Shown: positions 16,662 to 25,572 of the stretch, piece by piece
How the letters are laid out: every line of letters begins with the position of its first letter
Numbering within the stretch: position 1 is the first letter of the stretch
Assembly: GCA_022561455.1 (NCBI GenBank)
Contig: JADFRC010000005.1
Span: forward strand, 1-35,968
Reading direction: 5' to 3'
DNA: 35,968 nt
From: Chloroflexota bacterium
GTDB lineage: Bacteria > Chloroflexota > Dehalococcoidia > Lucifugimonadales > Australimonadaceae
Notes under the pieces: generated by a model
What the model was told of the DNA's origin: nothing
The model's database searches: none
What the model saw: the letters and a program-made list of their open reading frames with translations, nothing else
Translations under genes and position numbers: made by a program

Positions 16662-19505
16662 CTAGCGCTTCTTCCTGCCGCCCGAGGCGCCGTCCTTGCC
16701 GGAGGCGGGCTCGTCCGGAGGAAGCTCCATCTTTAGCTGTGAGCTCGCGGACTTGCGGCCGTCCGTGCTGGCCTTGGCGGACTTGGGCGCCGTGGGAGCC
16801 TTCGGGCTGGCGGCCGGCTTGGTGGTCTTGCCACTCTCGGTGGCCTTGGCGGACTTGGGCGCCGCAGAGGCCTTCGGCGCGGTCTTGGAGGCCGTAGTGG
16901 CCTTGCCGCCGTCAGCGGCCTTGGTGGCCTTCGGGGCGCTCTTGGCAGCCGTAGTGGCCTTGCCGCCGTCGGCGGCCTTGGTGGCCTTCGGGGCGGGTTT
17001 TGCGGCGGTCTTGCCCGCGGCCGGCTTGGGCGGCTCCGGGGCCTCCTCCTCCTCCCACGAGCGCTCCTTGAACGCGCTCATCGAGATCACCTGGTCGTCC
17101 GGCGCGAGCTTGTTCATGACCTGCACGCCCTGCGTGTTGCGCCCGAGCGTGCGGATCTCCTTGATGGACGTGCGGTAGACCATCGCCTTGGCGGAGCCGA
17201 CCATGATCTCCTCGACGTCCTCGGCAGTCACCACCGCAGCGGCCAGCGGGCCCGTCTTGTCCATGATCTTGAGCGCGATCACGCCCTGGACGCCGCGGCC
17301 GGTCGTGCGGAAGTGGTCGACCAGCGTGCGCTTGCCGTAGCCGCGCTCCGTGAGCACCAGGAGCTGCGCGCCCGGCGTGGCCACGTCCATGCCGATGACC
17401 TCGTCCTTGTCGAGCAGCCGGATGCCGCGCACGCCGCCTGCGCTCCGGGTGGCCCGCACGCGGACCTCGTCGAGCTCGAAGTGCACGGCCTTGCCGTTGC
17501 GCGTCACCATGATGACGGTGTTGTCGGGGTCGGCGAGGCGCGCGCCCAGGAGCGCGTCGCCCTTCTTAAGGTCGAAGGCCGCGAGCCCGTTGCGCCTGAT
17601 GTTGGCGAACTGGCTGAGCGCCATCCGCTTGACCGCGCCCTTGCGCGTCGCCATGAAGATGTACTGGTCGACGGTGAGATCGCTGATCGCCACGATGGCG
17701 GTGACCGACTCCTCGGCGGCGTTGATGGCGATCAGGTTCTGGAGCGGCGTGCCCCGCGTCTGCCTCGTCAGGTCCTCGCCGATGTTGAAGACGCGCTCGC
17801 GGTAGACGCGGCCGCGGTCCGTGAAGAAGAGCAGCCAGTCGTGCGTCTCGCAGACGATGAGCTGCTGGATGGCGTCGCCCTCGCGGGTCTGCTGGCCGCG
17901 GACGCCCTTCCCCCCGCGGTGCTGGAGGCGGTACGCCTCGATCGGCAGCCGCTTGAGGTAGCCGCGGTCGCTCAAGGTCACGACCGCGTCGCCGCGCGCG
18001 ACCAGCTCCTCCATCGAGTAGTCGCGGGCCTCCTCGGCCGAGATCTTGGTCCGGCGGCCCTGCCCGAAGGTCTTGCGGAGCTCCGCCGTCTCGGTCTTGA
18101 TGACCTCGAGGACCTCGGCGGGGTCGGCGAGCAGCCCTTCGAGCCCGCCGATGGTCTTCGTCAGCTCCTGGTACTCGTTCTCGATGCGCTCGCGCTCGAG
18201 AGCGGCGAGGCGCCGCAGCTGCATCTCCAGGATCGCCTGCGCCTGGACCTCGGTCAGTCCGAACCGCTCCATGAGGCCGTTGCGCGCCGCCTCGGCGTCC
18301 TTCGACGCGCGGATCAGCGCGATGACCGCATCCAGGTTCTCGAGCGCCACGCGCAGTCCTTCGAGCACGTGGGCGCGCTCGCGTGCTCGCGTCAGGTCGT
18401 ATTCGGCGCGGCGCCGGACCACCGTCCGGCGGAAGTCGATGAAGTGCTGGAGGGCCGGCTTGAGGCTCAAGACCCGCGGCTGGCCGTCCACGAGGGCGAC
18501 CATGTTGACGTGGAAGGCGTTCTGGAGCGTGGTGTGCTTGTAGAGGTTGTTCAGCACCTGCTCGGGCATGGTGTTGCGCTGGAGCTCCACCACCACGCGC
18601 ATCCCGTCGCGGTCCGACTCGTCGCGGATCTCCGAGATGCCTTCGATCTTCTTCTCTTTCATGAGCGTGGCGATCTTCGCGACCATCGTCGCCTTGTTCA
18701 CCTGGAACGGCAGCTCCGAAATCACGATCCGCTGGTGCCCGCCGCGCTCGACGTCCTCGATGGACGTGCGGCCGCGCACGACGACCCGCCCGTGGCCGGT
18801 GTGGTACGCCTGCTCGATGCCCTCGGTGCCCATGATGATCCCGGCCGTGGGGAAGTCCGGGCCCTTGACGAACTGCATGAGCTCATCGACCGTCGCGTCG
18901 GCGTGGTCGATCAGGTAGGTGATCGCGTCGCAGAGCTCGTTCAGGTTGTGCGGCGGTATGTTCGTGGCCATGCCCACCGCGATGCCCGACGCGCCGTTGG
19001 CCAGCAGGTTCGGCAGGCGGGCCGGGAGCACGCTCGGCTCGCGCTGGGACCCGTCGTAGTTGTCCCGGAAGTCGACGGTCTCGCGGTCGATGTCGGTCAG
19101 CATCGCCTCGGCGATCCGGGCGAGGCGCGCTTCGGTGTACCGCATCGCCGCCGGCGGGTCGTCGTCCACCGAGCCGAAGTTGCCCTGGCCGTCGACGAGC
19201 GGGTGCCGCATCGAGAAGTCCTGCGCCATGCGCACGAGGGCGTCGTAGACCGGCGCGTCGCCGTGGGGGTGGTACTTGCCCAGCACCTCGCCGACGACGG
19301 CCGCGCACTTCTTGTGGCTCGAGCCCGGCCGCAGGCCCATGCCGTGCATCGCGTAGAGGATGCGGCGCTGCACCGGCTTCATGCCGTCGCGGACGTCGGG
19401 CAGCGCGCGCGCCACGATCACGCTCATGGCGTAATCGAGGTATGCCGTCCGCATCTCGTCCTCGATGCGGACGGGCCGGATCCTGTCGACGCTAGCCTCG
19501 ACCAT
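16662..19505 (-). CDS. gyrA: DNA gyrase subunit A with long C-terminal tail
   Basis: GyrA cuts and reseals DNA and, with GyrB, introduces negative supercoils. The 947-aa protein has the winged-helix/tower core with catalytic Tyr123 in MRYTEARL, and six beta-pinwheel blades. The GyrA box is present as QHRGGKG (about residues 525-531; QRRGGKG in most), which separates it from ParC. The quinolone region reads [10 protein letters not shown]: the E. coli Ser83 position is Ala84 here and the next residue is Pro. The last 130 residues (818-947) are a disordered acidic then Lys/Ala/Thr-rich tail built partly from a 19-residue repeat, well beyond the usual length. A leader of about 130 bases precedes it. 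Confidence 0.97.
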   Translation of the reverse strand: MVEASVDRIRPVRIEDEMRTAYLDYAMSVIVARALPDVRDGMKPVQRRILYAMHGMGLRPGSSHKKCAAVVGEVLGKYHPHGDAPVYDALVRMAQDFSMRHPLVDGQGNFGSVDDDPPAAMRYTEARLARIAEAMLTDIDRETVDFRDNYDGSQREPSVLPARLPNLLANGASGIAVGMATNIPPHNLNELCDAITYLIDHADATVDELMQFVKGPDFPTAGIIMGTEGIEQAYHTGHGRVVVRGRTSIEDVERGGHQRIVISELPFQVNKATMVAKIATLMKEKKIEGISEIRDESDRDGMRVVVELQRNTMPEQVLNNLYKHTTLQNAFHVNMVALVDGQPRVLSLKPALQHFIDFRRTVVRRRAEYDLTRARERAHVLEGLRVALENLDAVIALIRASKDAEAARNGLMERFGLTEVQAQAILEMQLRRLAALERERIENEYQELTKTIGGLEGLLADPAEVLEVIKTETAELRKTFGQGRRTKISAEEARDYSMEELVARGDAVVTLSDRGYLKRLPIEAYRLQHRGGKGVRGQQTREGDAIQQLIVCETHDWLLFFTDRGRVYRERVFNIGEDLTRQTRGTPLQNLIAINAAEESVTAIVAISDLTVDQYIFMATRKGAVKRMALSQFANIRRNGLAAFDLKKGDALLGARLADPDNTVIMVTRNGKAVHFELDEVRVRATRSAGGVRGIRLLDKDEVIGMDVATPGAQLLVLTERGYGKRTLVDHFRTTGRGVQGVIALKIMDKTGPLAAAVVTAEDVEEIMVGSAKAMVYRTSIKEIRTLGRNTQGVQVMNKLAPDDQVISMSAFKERSWEEEEAPEPPKPAAGKTAAKPAPKATKAADGGKATTAAKSAPKATKAADGGKATTASKTAPKASAAPKSAKATESGKTTKPAASPKAPTAPKSAKASTDGRKSASSQLKMELPPDEPASGKDGASGGRKKR
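16894..17000. repeat. 57-bp tandem repeat in the gyrA tail
   Basis: Two close copies of a 57-base unit (starts 16894 and 16951) encode a 19-residue repeat based on [16 protein letters not shown]. Flanking sequence contains further degenerate Ala/Lys copies. Confidence 0.8.
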
Positions 19506-19716
19506 GAGCGGCTCCCTTACGGGCGGGTGGGGAGGGCGAGTCGAGAGGTTGCCCTATATCTGGCAGATCCTCGGTGATATTACTAGATGTTGTGGGATGA
19601 GCGGCTTACGGGGCGACATGTTCCAGAAATACCACGCCTTTGAGTATAGCAGCCTCGCGCGCGCGTATGTAGGGCTCCGTTGCGTCATTGAGCGGGATCT
19701 CGACCGGCCCGGTCGG
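19506..19716. promoter_or_regulatory. gyrA upstream region
   Basis: This 211-base non-coding stretch is less GC-rich than its flanks. On the minus strand TATACT (19643-19648) is a good -10 candidate for gyrA; the corresponding -35 position reads TACATA, a weak match. I see no gene in it. Confidence 0.4.
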
Positions 19717-20226
19717 CTATCGGTGCCCGCGGTACACCGCCACGATGAGCCGCGACCAGCGCAGGTGCTCCACCAGCAGCGTGTCCTCCGGCCCGAACAT
19801 CTCGTAGGTCGCCAGGTCGATTGGGAAGCGCACCCCGCCCACCACGGTCACGTACGGCTTGACCACCAGCAGGTTGAACCGCCCGCGCCGCATCAGCGGG
19901 CCGAGCTTCCCCGGCACGAAGCCGTGCTTGGCGAAGAGCTCGAAGCTCCCCAGCAGCGTCCGCGTGAAGAAGAAGAGCGAAAGGATCAGGAACACGGTCG
20001 CCATGAGCCCCTGGCCGGATGCCTGGCTCACCGCTATCAGCAGGCCGGCACCCAGCGCGTAAGCGAGGTTCTTGCGGGTGGGCAGCAGCAGCGGCCCGCG
20101 CTCCGAGGACCAGGCAAGCTGGAAGCGCAGCCCGCAGTGCACGCAGACGCCGTCGGGCGCCAGGTAGAGGTGCAGGCACTCGCCCGACGCGTCGAGCCGC
20201 TGGTCCGGGGTCCGCGACTTGCTCAG
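19717..20226 (-). CDS. Small membrane protein with N-terminal Cys/His cluster, unknown function
   Basis: This is a 169-aa protein I do not recognise. Residues 16-35 contain CLHLYLAPDGVCVHCG, which looks like a small zinc-binding knuckle (C..H...CxxC). Two hydrophobic helices follow, about residues 50-90, then a soluble C-terminal part ending LLVEHLRWSRLIVAVYRGHR. No standard start fits: a GTG further in would remove the CxxC. The CTG at 20226 overlaps the amidotransferase stop as CTGA, has a G-rich stretch upstream, and mimics the ATGA coupling used one gene earlier. It is the last gene of the DRTGG-amidotransferase operon. Confidence 0.7.
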   Translation of the reverse strand: MSKSRTPDQRLDASGECLHLYLAPDGVCVHCGLRFQLAWSSERGPLLLPTRKNLAYALGAGLLIAVSQASGQGLMATVFLILSLFFFTRTLLGSFELFAKHGFVPGKLGPLMRRGRFNLLVVKPYVTVVGGVRFPIDLATYEMFGPEDTLLVEHLRWSRLIVAVYRGHR

Positions 20227-20933
20227 GGCATGTCCCCCGCGCCGAAGCGGCCCGACCAGCCGGCGAGCCAGTCGAAGAGCTTGCGGAAGCTCTTGGGCAC
20301 CTCGTCCTCGCGCTCGGGGTGGCACTGGACGGCCATCAGCCACGGGTGCGCCGGGCTCTCGAGCGCCTCCACGATGCCGTCGTGGGGGTGGAACGCCGAG
20401 GCCATCAGCCCCGGCGCGCGCTGCGCCTCCTTCAAGCCCTGGTGGTGCAGGCTGTTGGTGCGGTAGACCGCGCCCGCCCCGATGATGGCCCCCAGCTTGC
20501 TGCCGGGCGTGACGTACACCTCGTGCCGCACCGACCCGTCGTTGGGGCCGCCGGGCTCGACGTGCCCCGGTATGTCCTGGAGCAGCGTCCCGCCGAACGC
20601 CACGTTGACGAGCTGCATGCCGCGGCAGATGCCCAGCACGGGCATGTTGCGCTCGAGCGCGTCGCGGAGCACCGCCAGCTCCATCTCGTCGCGCTCGGGG
20701 TCGGTCTTGCCCGTCGCGGGCTCGGCCTCCGCACCGTACCGCGCAGGGTCGATGTCGTACCCGCCGCACAGCAGCAGGCCCGATGCGCCGCGCATCGCCT
20801 CGGCCACCCCCTCGTAGCGCTCCGGCGTGAGGACGCGCGCCGCGCCCCCGCGCGCAGCGAGTGCGTCGACGTACGGTTGCGCCTCGCGCTCGCTCGTTGC
20901 CGTGACGGCGATCAGCGGCCGCTCGGCACTCAT
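20223..20933 (-). CDS. Class I glutamine amidotransferase-like hydrolase (PuuD/C26 family)
   Basis: The 236-aa protein matches the gamma-glutamyl-gamma-aminobutyrate hydrolase family. The nucleophile Cys103 lies in LGICRGMQLVNVAFGG, and the His205/Glu207 pair in AVQCHPERE. LLLCGGYDIDPARYG is the family's GGxDxxPxxYG motif. In E. coli PuuD this fold hydrolyses gamma-Glu-GABA in putrescine breakdown, but no other puu genes are here. Its tight coupling to a BioD-like/DRTGG ATPase (4-base overlap) suggests another gamma-glutamyl or amide substrate. Function beyond 'hydrolase' is uncertain. Confidence 0.88.
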   Translation of the reverse strand: MSAERPLIAVTATSEREAQPYVDALAARGGAARVLTPERYEGVAEAMRGASGLLLCGGYDIDPARYGAEAEPATGKTDPERDEMELAVLRDALERNMPVLGICRGMQLVNVAFGGTLLQDIPGHVEPGGPNDGSVRHEVYVTPGSKLGAIIGAGAVYRTNSLHHQGLKEAQRAPGLMASAFHPHDGIVEALESPAHPWLMAVQCHPEREDEVPKSFRKLFDWLAGWSGRFGAGDMP

Positions 20934-21982
20934 GTGCTTTTACGGGCCCGTGGCGCTCTCGGGCGTCTACGGGGCTTCGCCGGAGCGAGCCGGGCCGCCA
21001 GGGCGTCGAGGTCCACGCCCTGCTCCACCATCTCCGTGAAGCGCTCGATCTTCTCACGGTGGTGGACCGTGACCACCCCGGCGAGGCCTTCCAGCGCCTC
21101 GGCCGTCTCGTGCGTGTTGCGCTCGACCGTCACCAGTGGCACATCGAGGGCTTCGGCGCGCTGCGCGACGTACTGCGGCGGCTGCGTGCAGCCCGTCAGC
21201 ACCAGCGCGTTCAGCGGGAAGTTGAGCGCGGACATCTGGATGTCGGACCGCCCTCCGCGGGCGATGACGGCCTGGTTGGGCAGCCGGTTGAAGTAGTTGC
21301 CGCCCCACTCGGTCACGAGCCCGCCGATGAGGAAGTGCTCGATGAGCCGATCGAGCCCCGACTCGCCCGCGAACAGCGTGCCTCCCAGCAGCTCCACCAC
21401 CTGGCGGACCGTCGGCGCGAGCATCAACCGCTCCTCCGCCAGCACCCCGATCACCGGCGCTCCGGCCGCTTCGAGCTCCGGAGCGAGGCGGTCGGCGGCA
21501 TCCCGCTCGGCATAGCGCGTCCGCCGGTTGACGACGAACCCGAGCAGCGCGTCGCCGTAGGTCTCGCGCCACGCCGCGACGGCCCCCCCGCCCAGGCCGC
21601 GCTCGTACGGCAGCACGCCCAACACCTTCGCCTTGAGCCGCTTGGCGAGAGCGCCCGATGCCGCCACCGCGCGGCCGTCTGCGTCCGCGTAAGGCGGCGC
21701 ATCGACGACGACGATCTCCGCCGCCTTCTCCAGCGCACCGACGCGCCTGGCCGCCGCGGCGAGGACCGCCGGTTTCGCCACCCCGTCCGCCCCGGCGACG
21801 CCCGGGTCGTCCACCGCGAGCAACCCTGCGTCGGCGCCGCCTTCGGCAAGCGCCAGCGGCTTATCGGCGGCCGCCTCGCGCCCGGCGCGCCGCCACGCGG
21901 CCGCGAGCGACGCAGCCACAGCCGTGCTGCCTACTCCGGGACGCGCGCCAACCACGAACAGGACGCTCAATGGACGCTCCAC
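20930..21982 (-). CDS. P-loop ATPase (BioD/CobQ-like) with DRTGG domain
   Basis: The 350-aa protein has an N-terminal P-loop GARPGVGSTAVAASLA (residues 12-27) and VVVDAPPYADADG, typical of the dethiobiotin synthetase/cobyrinic acid synthase-like AAA_26 fold. A DRTGG-type domain (about residues 205-310) follows, with GGRSDIQMSALNF and ALVLTGCTQPPQYV. The same pair of domains forms the N-terminal half of long phosphotransacetylases, but no Pta catalytic domain is attached. The C-terminus is a basic tail. It overlaps the amidotransferase by 4 bases. A TATAAT hexamer on the minus strand at 22007-22012 is a likely -10 box. A role in ligand sensing or amide chemistry is inference. Confidence 0.85.
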   Translation of the reverse strand: MERPLSVLFVVGARPGVGSTAVAASLAAAWRRAGREAAADKPLALAEGGADAGLLAVDDPGVAGADGVAKPAVLAAAARRVGALEKAAEIVVVDAPPYADADGRAVAASGALAKRLKAKVLGVLPYERGLGGGAVAAWRETYGDALLGFVVNRRTRYAERDAADRLAPELEAAGAPVIGVLAEERLMLAPTVRQVVELLGGTLFAGESGLDRLIEHFLIGGLVTEWGGNYFNRLPNQAVIARGGRSDIQMSALNFPLNALVLTGCTQPPQYVAQRAEALDVPLVTVERNTHETAEALEGLAGVVTVHHREKIERFTEMVEQGVDLDALAARLAPAKPRRRPRAPRARKST

Positions 21983-22090
21983 GCCGTCGCCGACGGCCTC
22001 CCGGCGATTATAGCAACGCTCCGGCCAACCCCTCCTTGGTGCCTCGATGAGTTCGTTAGAATCGGGAACGACTCAAGGAGCTGTTCGAGC

Positions 22091-23341
22091 ATGTGGGAAA
22101 CGCCTGCCAACCCATCCGGGCGATGGGTCCGATTGTCGCTACTGCTCGTCCTCACCGCCTTCCTGGGCGCCATGTGGGGACTCGAGCGCACCACGCTGCC
22201 GCTGATCGCCGCAGAGGATTTCGGCATCACGTCGGCGGCGGTCACGCTCTCCTTCGTCGCCGGATTCGGGGTGACCAAGGCCTTCGCGAACCTCTTCGCC
22301 GGAGGCCTCATGGACCGTTTCGGACGGCGCCGCGTGCTCATCGCGGGATGGGTGGCCGGTCTTCCCGTGCCGCTCCTCATCATCTGGGCTCCGTCGTGGG
22401 AGTGGGTCGTCGCGGCCAACCTCCTGCTCGGGGTCAACCAGGGCCTCGGCTGGACGGCCACGCTGCTGATGATGATGGACATCATGGGCCCCCGGCGCCG
22501 CGGTCTCTCCACGGGGCTCAACGAGTTCGTCGGCTACACCGGCGTCGCCGTCCTCACGTTCGTCACCGGGCTCCTCGCCGTCGCCTACGCCCCTCGCCCC
22601 CACCCCTTCCTGATCGGCGTCGTCCTCGCGGTGGCGGGCATCGTGATCTCCGTCGCCTGGGTCAAGGAGACCGCCCACCGCCCCCGCGAGGAGGCCTTGA
22701 GCGCGCCGCCGGCTCCCAGCTTCCGGGCAACCTTCGTGGCCGCGGTCCGGGACCGCATGCTGCTGAGCTGCGCGCAGGCCGGGCTCGTGACCAAGATCAA
22801 CGACGCCGCCGTCTGGGGGCTGGTCCCGCTCTTCCTGGCGGGCCAGGGGGCCGGCGCCGTCCAGATCGGCATCGTGGCAGCCGTCTACCCACAGGTCTGG
22901 GGCGCCGGCCAGCTGCTCACGGGCGCCCTCGGCGACCGCATCGGCCGCAAGCCGCTCATCGTCTGGGGCATGGCGCTCCAGGCGGTGGGGATCTGGCTCC
23001 TCGCCGCGGCCGACGACCTGCTCTTGCGGGTGGCGGGGGCAGGCGTGCTCGGACTGGGCACGGCCGCCGTCTACCCGACGCTGATCGCCGCCGTGGGCGA
23101 CCACGCGCCGCCGTTGCGGCGGGCTTCGGCCGTCGGCGTCTACCGCTGGTACCGGGACTCCGGGTTCGTCGCGGGCGCCGTCATCGGAGGAGTGCTGGCC
23201 GACTCGTTCGGGTTCCGCCTCGCCTTCGGGGTCATCGGTGGGATCAGCGCACTCTCGGCCGCGTTCGTCGCCATCGCCATGGTCGAGCCCTCCCGGACGC
23301 ATCACGCCCCGGCGGCCCGGAGCACCGCCGGGGACGCTTGA
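22091..23341 (+). CDS. MFS transporter
   Basis: This 416-aa major facilitator has 12 hydrophobic segments. The loop 2-3 signature is GGLMDRFGRRRVL (residues 71-83), repeated in the second half as GALGDRIGRKPL. The start ATG at 22091 has AAGGAG 10 bases upstream, and TAGAAT at 22057-22062 is a -10 candidate with a short-spaced TTGGTG. Substrate unknown. The gene ends 36 bases before thrB and its stop overlaps the promoter region of that gene. Confidence 0.92.
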   Translation: MWETPANPSGRWVRLSLLLVLTAFLGAMWGLERTTLPLIAAEDFGITSAAVTLSFVAGFGVTKAFANLFAGGLMDRFGRRRVLIAGWVAGLPVPLLIIWAPSWEWVVAANLLLGVNQGLGWTATLLMMMDIMGPRRRGLSTGLNEFVGYTGVAVLTFVTGLLAVAYAPRPHPFLIGVVLAVAGIVISVAWVKETAHRPREEALSAPPAPSFRATFVAAVRDRMLLSCAQAGLVTKINDAAVWGLVPLFLAGQGAGAVQIGIVAAVYPQVWGAGQLLTGALGDRIGRKPLIVWGMALQAVGIWLLAAADDLLLRVAGAGVLGLGTAAVYPTLIAAVGDHAPPLRRASAVGVYRWYRDSGFVAGAVIGGVLADSFGFRLAFGVIGGISALSAAFVAIAMVEPSRTHHAPAARSTAGDA

Positions 23342-23352
23342 GCACCCTGCGC

Positions 23353-23358
23353 TATAAT
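23353..23358 (+). promoter_or_regulatory. -10 box of thrB-lysC
   Basis: A consensus TATAAT lies 20 bases before the thrB ATG; a start near 23366 would leave a leader of about 12 bases that includes AGGA. No good -35 box is visible at the right distance. Confidence 0.5.
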
Positions 23359-23377
23359 GCCCGTTTAGCAGGACACC

Positions 23378-24325
23378 ATGCGACAGACGCCCGCTTCCGA
23401 ATCCATCGTCATCCGCGTCCCGGCCTCCACCGCGAACCTGGGGCCCGGCTTCGACACGCTCGGACTCGCCCTCTCCCTGTGGAACACGCTGCGCGTCGGC
23501 TGGTCCGACACACCGTCAGTTACCGTTCACGGCGAGGGCGAAGGCCATCTGCCCACCGGCGCGCGCAACCTGACGTACCGGGCCGCCGCGCGGCTGCTCG
23601 ATGAGGCGGGCGCCGGCGGGCGCCACCTCGCGATCGAGTCGTGGCAGGACGTGCCGCTCGCCCGCGGCCTCGGCAGCAGCTCGTGCGCCATCGCCGGCGG
23701 CATCTACGCCGCCAACGCGCTGCTCGGCTACCCGCTCGAGCCGCACCGGCTCCTGGAGCTGGCCGCGAAGATCGAGGGCCACCCCGACAACGTCGCTCCC
23801 GCACTGATCGGCGGCATGACCATCGCCGTGCGCGACGGCGATGGCGTCCACGCGGTGCCGGTGCCGGTGCCGGAGAACCTCCAGTGCGTCGTCTTCATCC
23901 CCGAGCGCCCGCTGTCCACCAAGAAGGCCCGCGAGGTCCTGCCCGCCACCGTCTCGCTCGAAGACGCCGTGTACAACGTCGGCCGCACCGCCCTGTTGGT
24001 CGCCGCCTTCGCGCTCGACCGGCCGGAGTACCTGCGGCTCGCCACCGAGGACCGCCTCCACCAGCCGCAGCGCCGCGCCGTCTTCCGCGAGATGAAGGTG
24101 ATCTTCGAGAGCGCGCTCCGTGCGGGCGCCCGCGGCGTGTTCCTCTCCGGCGCGGGGTCCTCCGTCGTGGCGCTGACCACCAGGGGCGAGAACCGGGCCT
24201 TCACCATCGGCGCGGAGATGACCGACGCAGCCGACAAGTCCGGCCTCCCCGGCACCTTCCGCGTGCTGGAGCCCTCGCCGGCCGGTGCCGAGGTGCTGCC
24301 AGGCCTCCCCGCGGAGCTCGGCTGA
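23378..24325 (+). CDS. thrB: Homoserine kinase
   Basis: ThrB phosphorylates L-homoserine with ATP, the penultimate step of threonine synthesis. The 315-aa GHMP kinase has the opening VPASTANLGPGFDTLGLAL (residues 14-32), the ATP-binding glycine loop PLARGLGSSSCAIAGG (93-108) and the third motif GVFLSGAGSSVVAL near residue 255. AGGA lies upstream of the ATG. Its stop overlaps the ATG of lysC by one base, so the aspartate-pathway genes form an operon. Homoserine dehydrogenase and threonine synthase are not in the window. Confidence 0.96.
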   Translation: MRQTPASESIVIRVPASTANLGPGFDTLGLALSLWNTLRVGWSDTPSVTVHGEGEGHLPTGARNLTYRAAARLLDEAGAGGRHLAIESWQDVPLARGLGSSSCAIAGGIYAANALLGYPLEPHRLLELAAKIEGHPDNVAPALIGGMTIAVRDGDGVHAVPVPVPENLQCVVFIPERPLSTKKAREVLPATVSLEDAVYNVGRTALLVAAFALDRPEYLRLATEDRLHQPQRRAVFREMKVIFESALRAGARGVFLSGAGSSVVALTTRGENRAFTIGAEMTDAADKSGLPGTFRVLEPSPAGAEVLPGLPAELG

Positions 24326-25572
24326 TGGCGCTGCTCGTGCAGAAGTACGGCGGGACGTCGGTCGCGGACGCCGAGCGCATCCGCCACGTCGCCGAGCGCA
24401 TCGTGGCATGCCGCGAGGCCGGGAACCAGGTCGCCGTGGTCGTCTCGGCGATGGGCGACACCACCGACCGGCTCATCGAGCTCGCGCACTCGATCGCCGC
24501 CAACCCGGACCCGCGCGAGCTCGACCTGCTGCTCTCCACCGGCGAGCTGGTCTCGTGCACGCTCGTGGCGATGGCGCTCCGCGAGCTCGGCGCCGACGCC
24601 GTCAGCATGAACGCGGCCCAGGCCGGCATCCGCACCGACACCGCGCACGGCCGCGCGTCCATCGTCGCCCTCGACCCGAAACGCGTGCGGCGCGAGCTCG
24701 ACCGGGGCCGGATCGTCATCATCGCCGGCTTCCAGGGCACGACCGAGGACATGGACGTGACGACGCTCGGACGCGGCGGCTCGGACACGACCGCGGTCGC
24801 CCTGGCGGCGGCGCTCGGGGCCGAGCGCTGCGAGGTCTACACGGACGTGAGCGGCATCTACACCGCCGACCCACGCGTCGTGCCGGACGCGCGGCAGCTC
24901 TCCGAGATCGGGTACGAGGAGATGCTGGAGCTCGCGAGCTACGGCGCCAAGATGCACCCGCGGGCGATCGAGCTCGCTGCCTGGTACCACGTGCCGGTCC
25001 TCGTGGCCGACGCCGCCGGAGAGCGCCCCGGCACGCTGATCCACGACCTGGACACCCCCTCAGGAGGCGAGATGGCAAGCATGGGCGAGATGGAGGCCCG
25101 CAACCGCGTGAGCGGCGTGACGTATGAGCGCGGCGTCGCCCGCATCACCGTCCGCGCCGTGCCCGACCGCCCCGGCATCGTGGCCGCGGTCTTCGAGCCG
25201 CTCTCCGAGGCGAACGTCAGCGTCGATACCATCGTCCAGAGCGCGAGCGCAGAGCGGCTGACCGACGTGTCGTTCACCGTCGCGAAGACCGACGCCGACG
25301 CTGCCCTCGCGATCTCGCAGCGCGTCGCGGGCGAGATCGGCGCCGCCGACTGCGTGAGCGACACCGGCCTCGGCGCCGTCAGCATCGTCGGAACGGGCAT
25401 GCAGAACGCCCCCGGATACGCCTCGCGCATGTTCCGGGCGCTCGCGGACTCCTCCATCAACATCGAGATGATCACCACGTCGCAGATCCGTATCACGTGC
25501 ATCGTGGCCGAGGCGCACCTCGACGACGCCGTCCGGGTCCTCCACGCCGCCTTCGAGCTGGACAAAGCCTAG
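24325..25572 (+). CDS. lysC: Aspartate kinase (alpha subunit)
   Basis: Aspartokinase catalyses the first step towards lysine, threonine and methionine. The 415-aa protein has KYGGTSV at residues 7-13, the amino acid kinase domain with STGELVS and TLGRGGSDTTAVALAAAL, then two ACT domains from about residue 265 that would bind the feedback amino acid. Length and layout match the B. subtilis LysC/C. glutamicum type. That type makes an alpha2beta2 enzyme from overlapping in-frame genes; the same arrangement is visible here, with an internal start at 25072. Confidence 0.97.
   Translation: MALLVQKYGGTSVADAERIRHVAERIVACREAGNQVAVVVSAMGDTTDRLIELAHSIAANPDPRELDLLLSTGELVSCTLVAMALRELGADAVSMNAAQAGIRTDTAHGRASIVALDPKRVRRELDRGRIVIIAGFQGTTEDMDVTTLGRGGSDTTAVALAAALGAERCEVYTDVSGIYTADPRVVPDARQLSEIGYEEMLELASYGAKMHPRAIELAAWYHVPVLVADAAGERPGTLIHDLDTPSGGEMASMGEMEARNRVSGVTYERGVARITVRAVPDRPGIVAAVFEPLSEANVSVDTIVQSASAERLTDVSFTVAKTDADAALAISQRVAGEIGAADCVSDTGLGAVSIVGTGMQNAPGYASRMFRALADSSINIEMITTSQIRITCIVAEAHLDDAVRVLHAAFELDKA
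25062..25067 (+). promoter_or_regulatory. Internal ribosome-binding site in lysC
   Basis: A perfect AGGAGG lies inside the lysC coding region, 4 bases before the in-frame ATG at 25072. Confidence 0.7.
25072..25572 (+). CDS. lysC: Aspartate kinase beta subunit, internal in-frame start
   Basis: Initiation at Met250 of LysC would give a 166-aa protein holding only the two ACT regulatory domains (MASMGEMEARNRVSGVTYER onwards). The position, the length (B. subtilis beta is 163 aa) and the perfect AGGAGG are those of the known alpha/beta aspartokinases. That it is really made is inferred from this match. Confidence 0.7.
   Translation: MASMGEMEARNRVSGVTYERGVARITVRAVPDRPGIVAAVFEPLSEANVSVDTIVQSASAERLTDVSFTVAKTDADAALAISQRVAGEIGAADCVSDTGLGAVSIVGTGMQNAPGYASRMFRALADSSINIEMITTSQIRITCIVAEAHLDDAVRVLHAAFELDKA

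Noticed and set aside
17313-19577. A 754-codon plus-strand open frame opposite gyrA
   Set aside because: It is antisense shadow of an unambiguous gyrA, with the His/Arg/Val-rich composition such shadows show.
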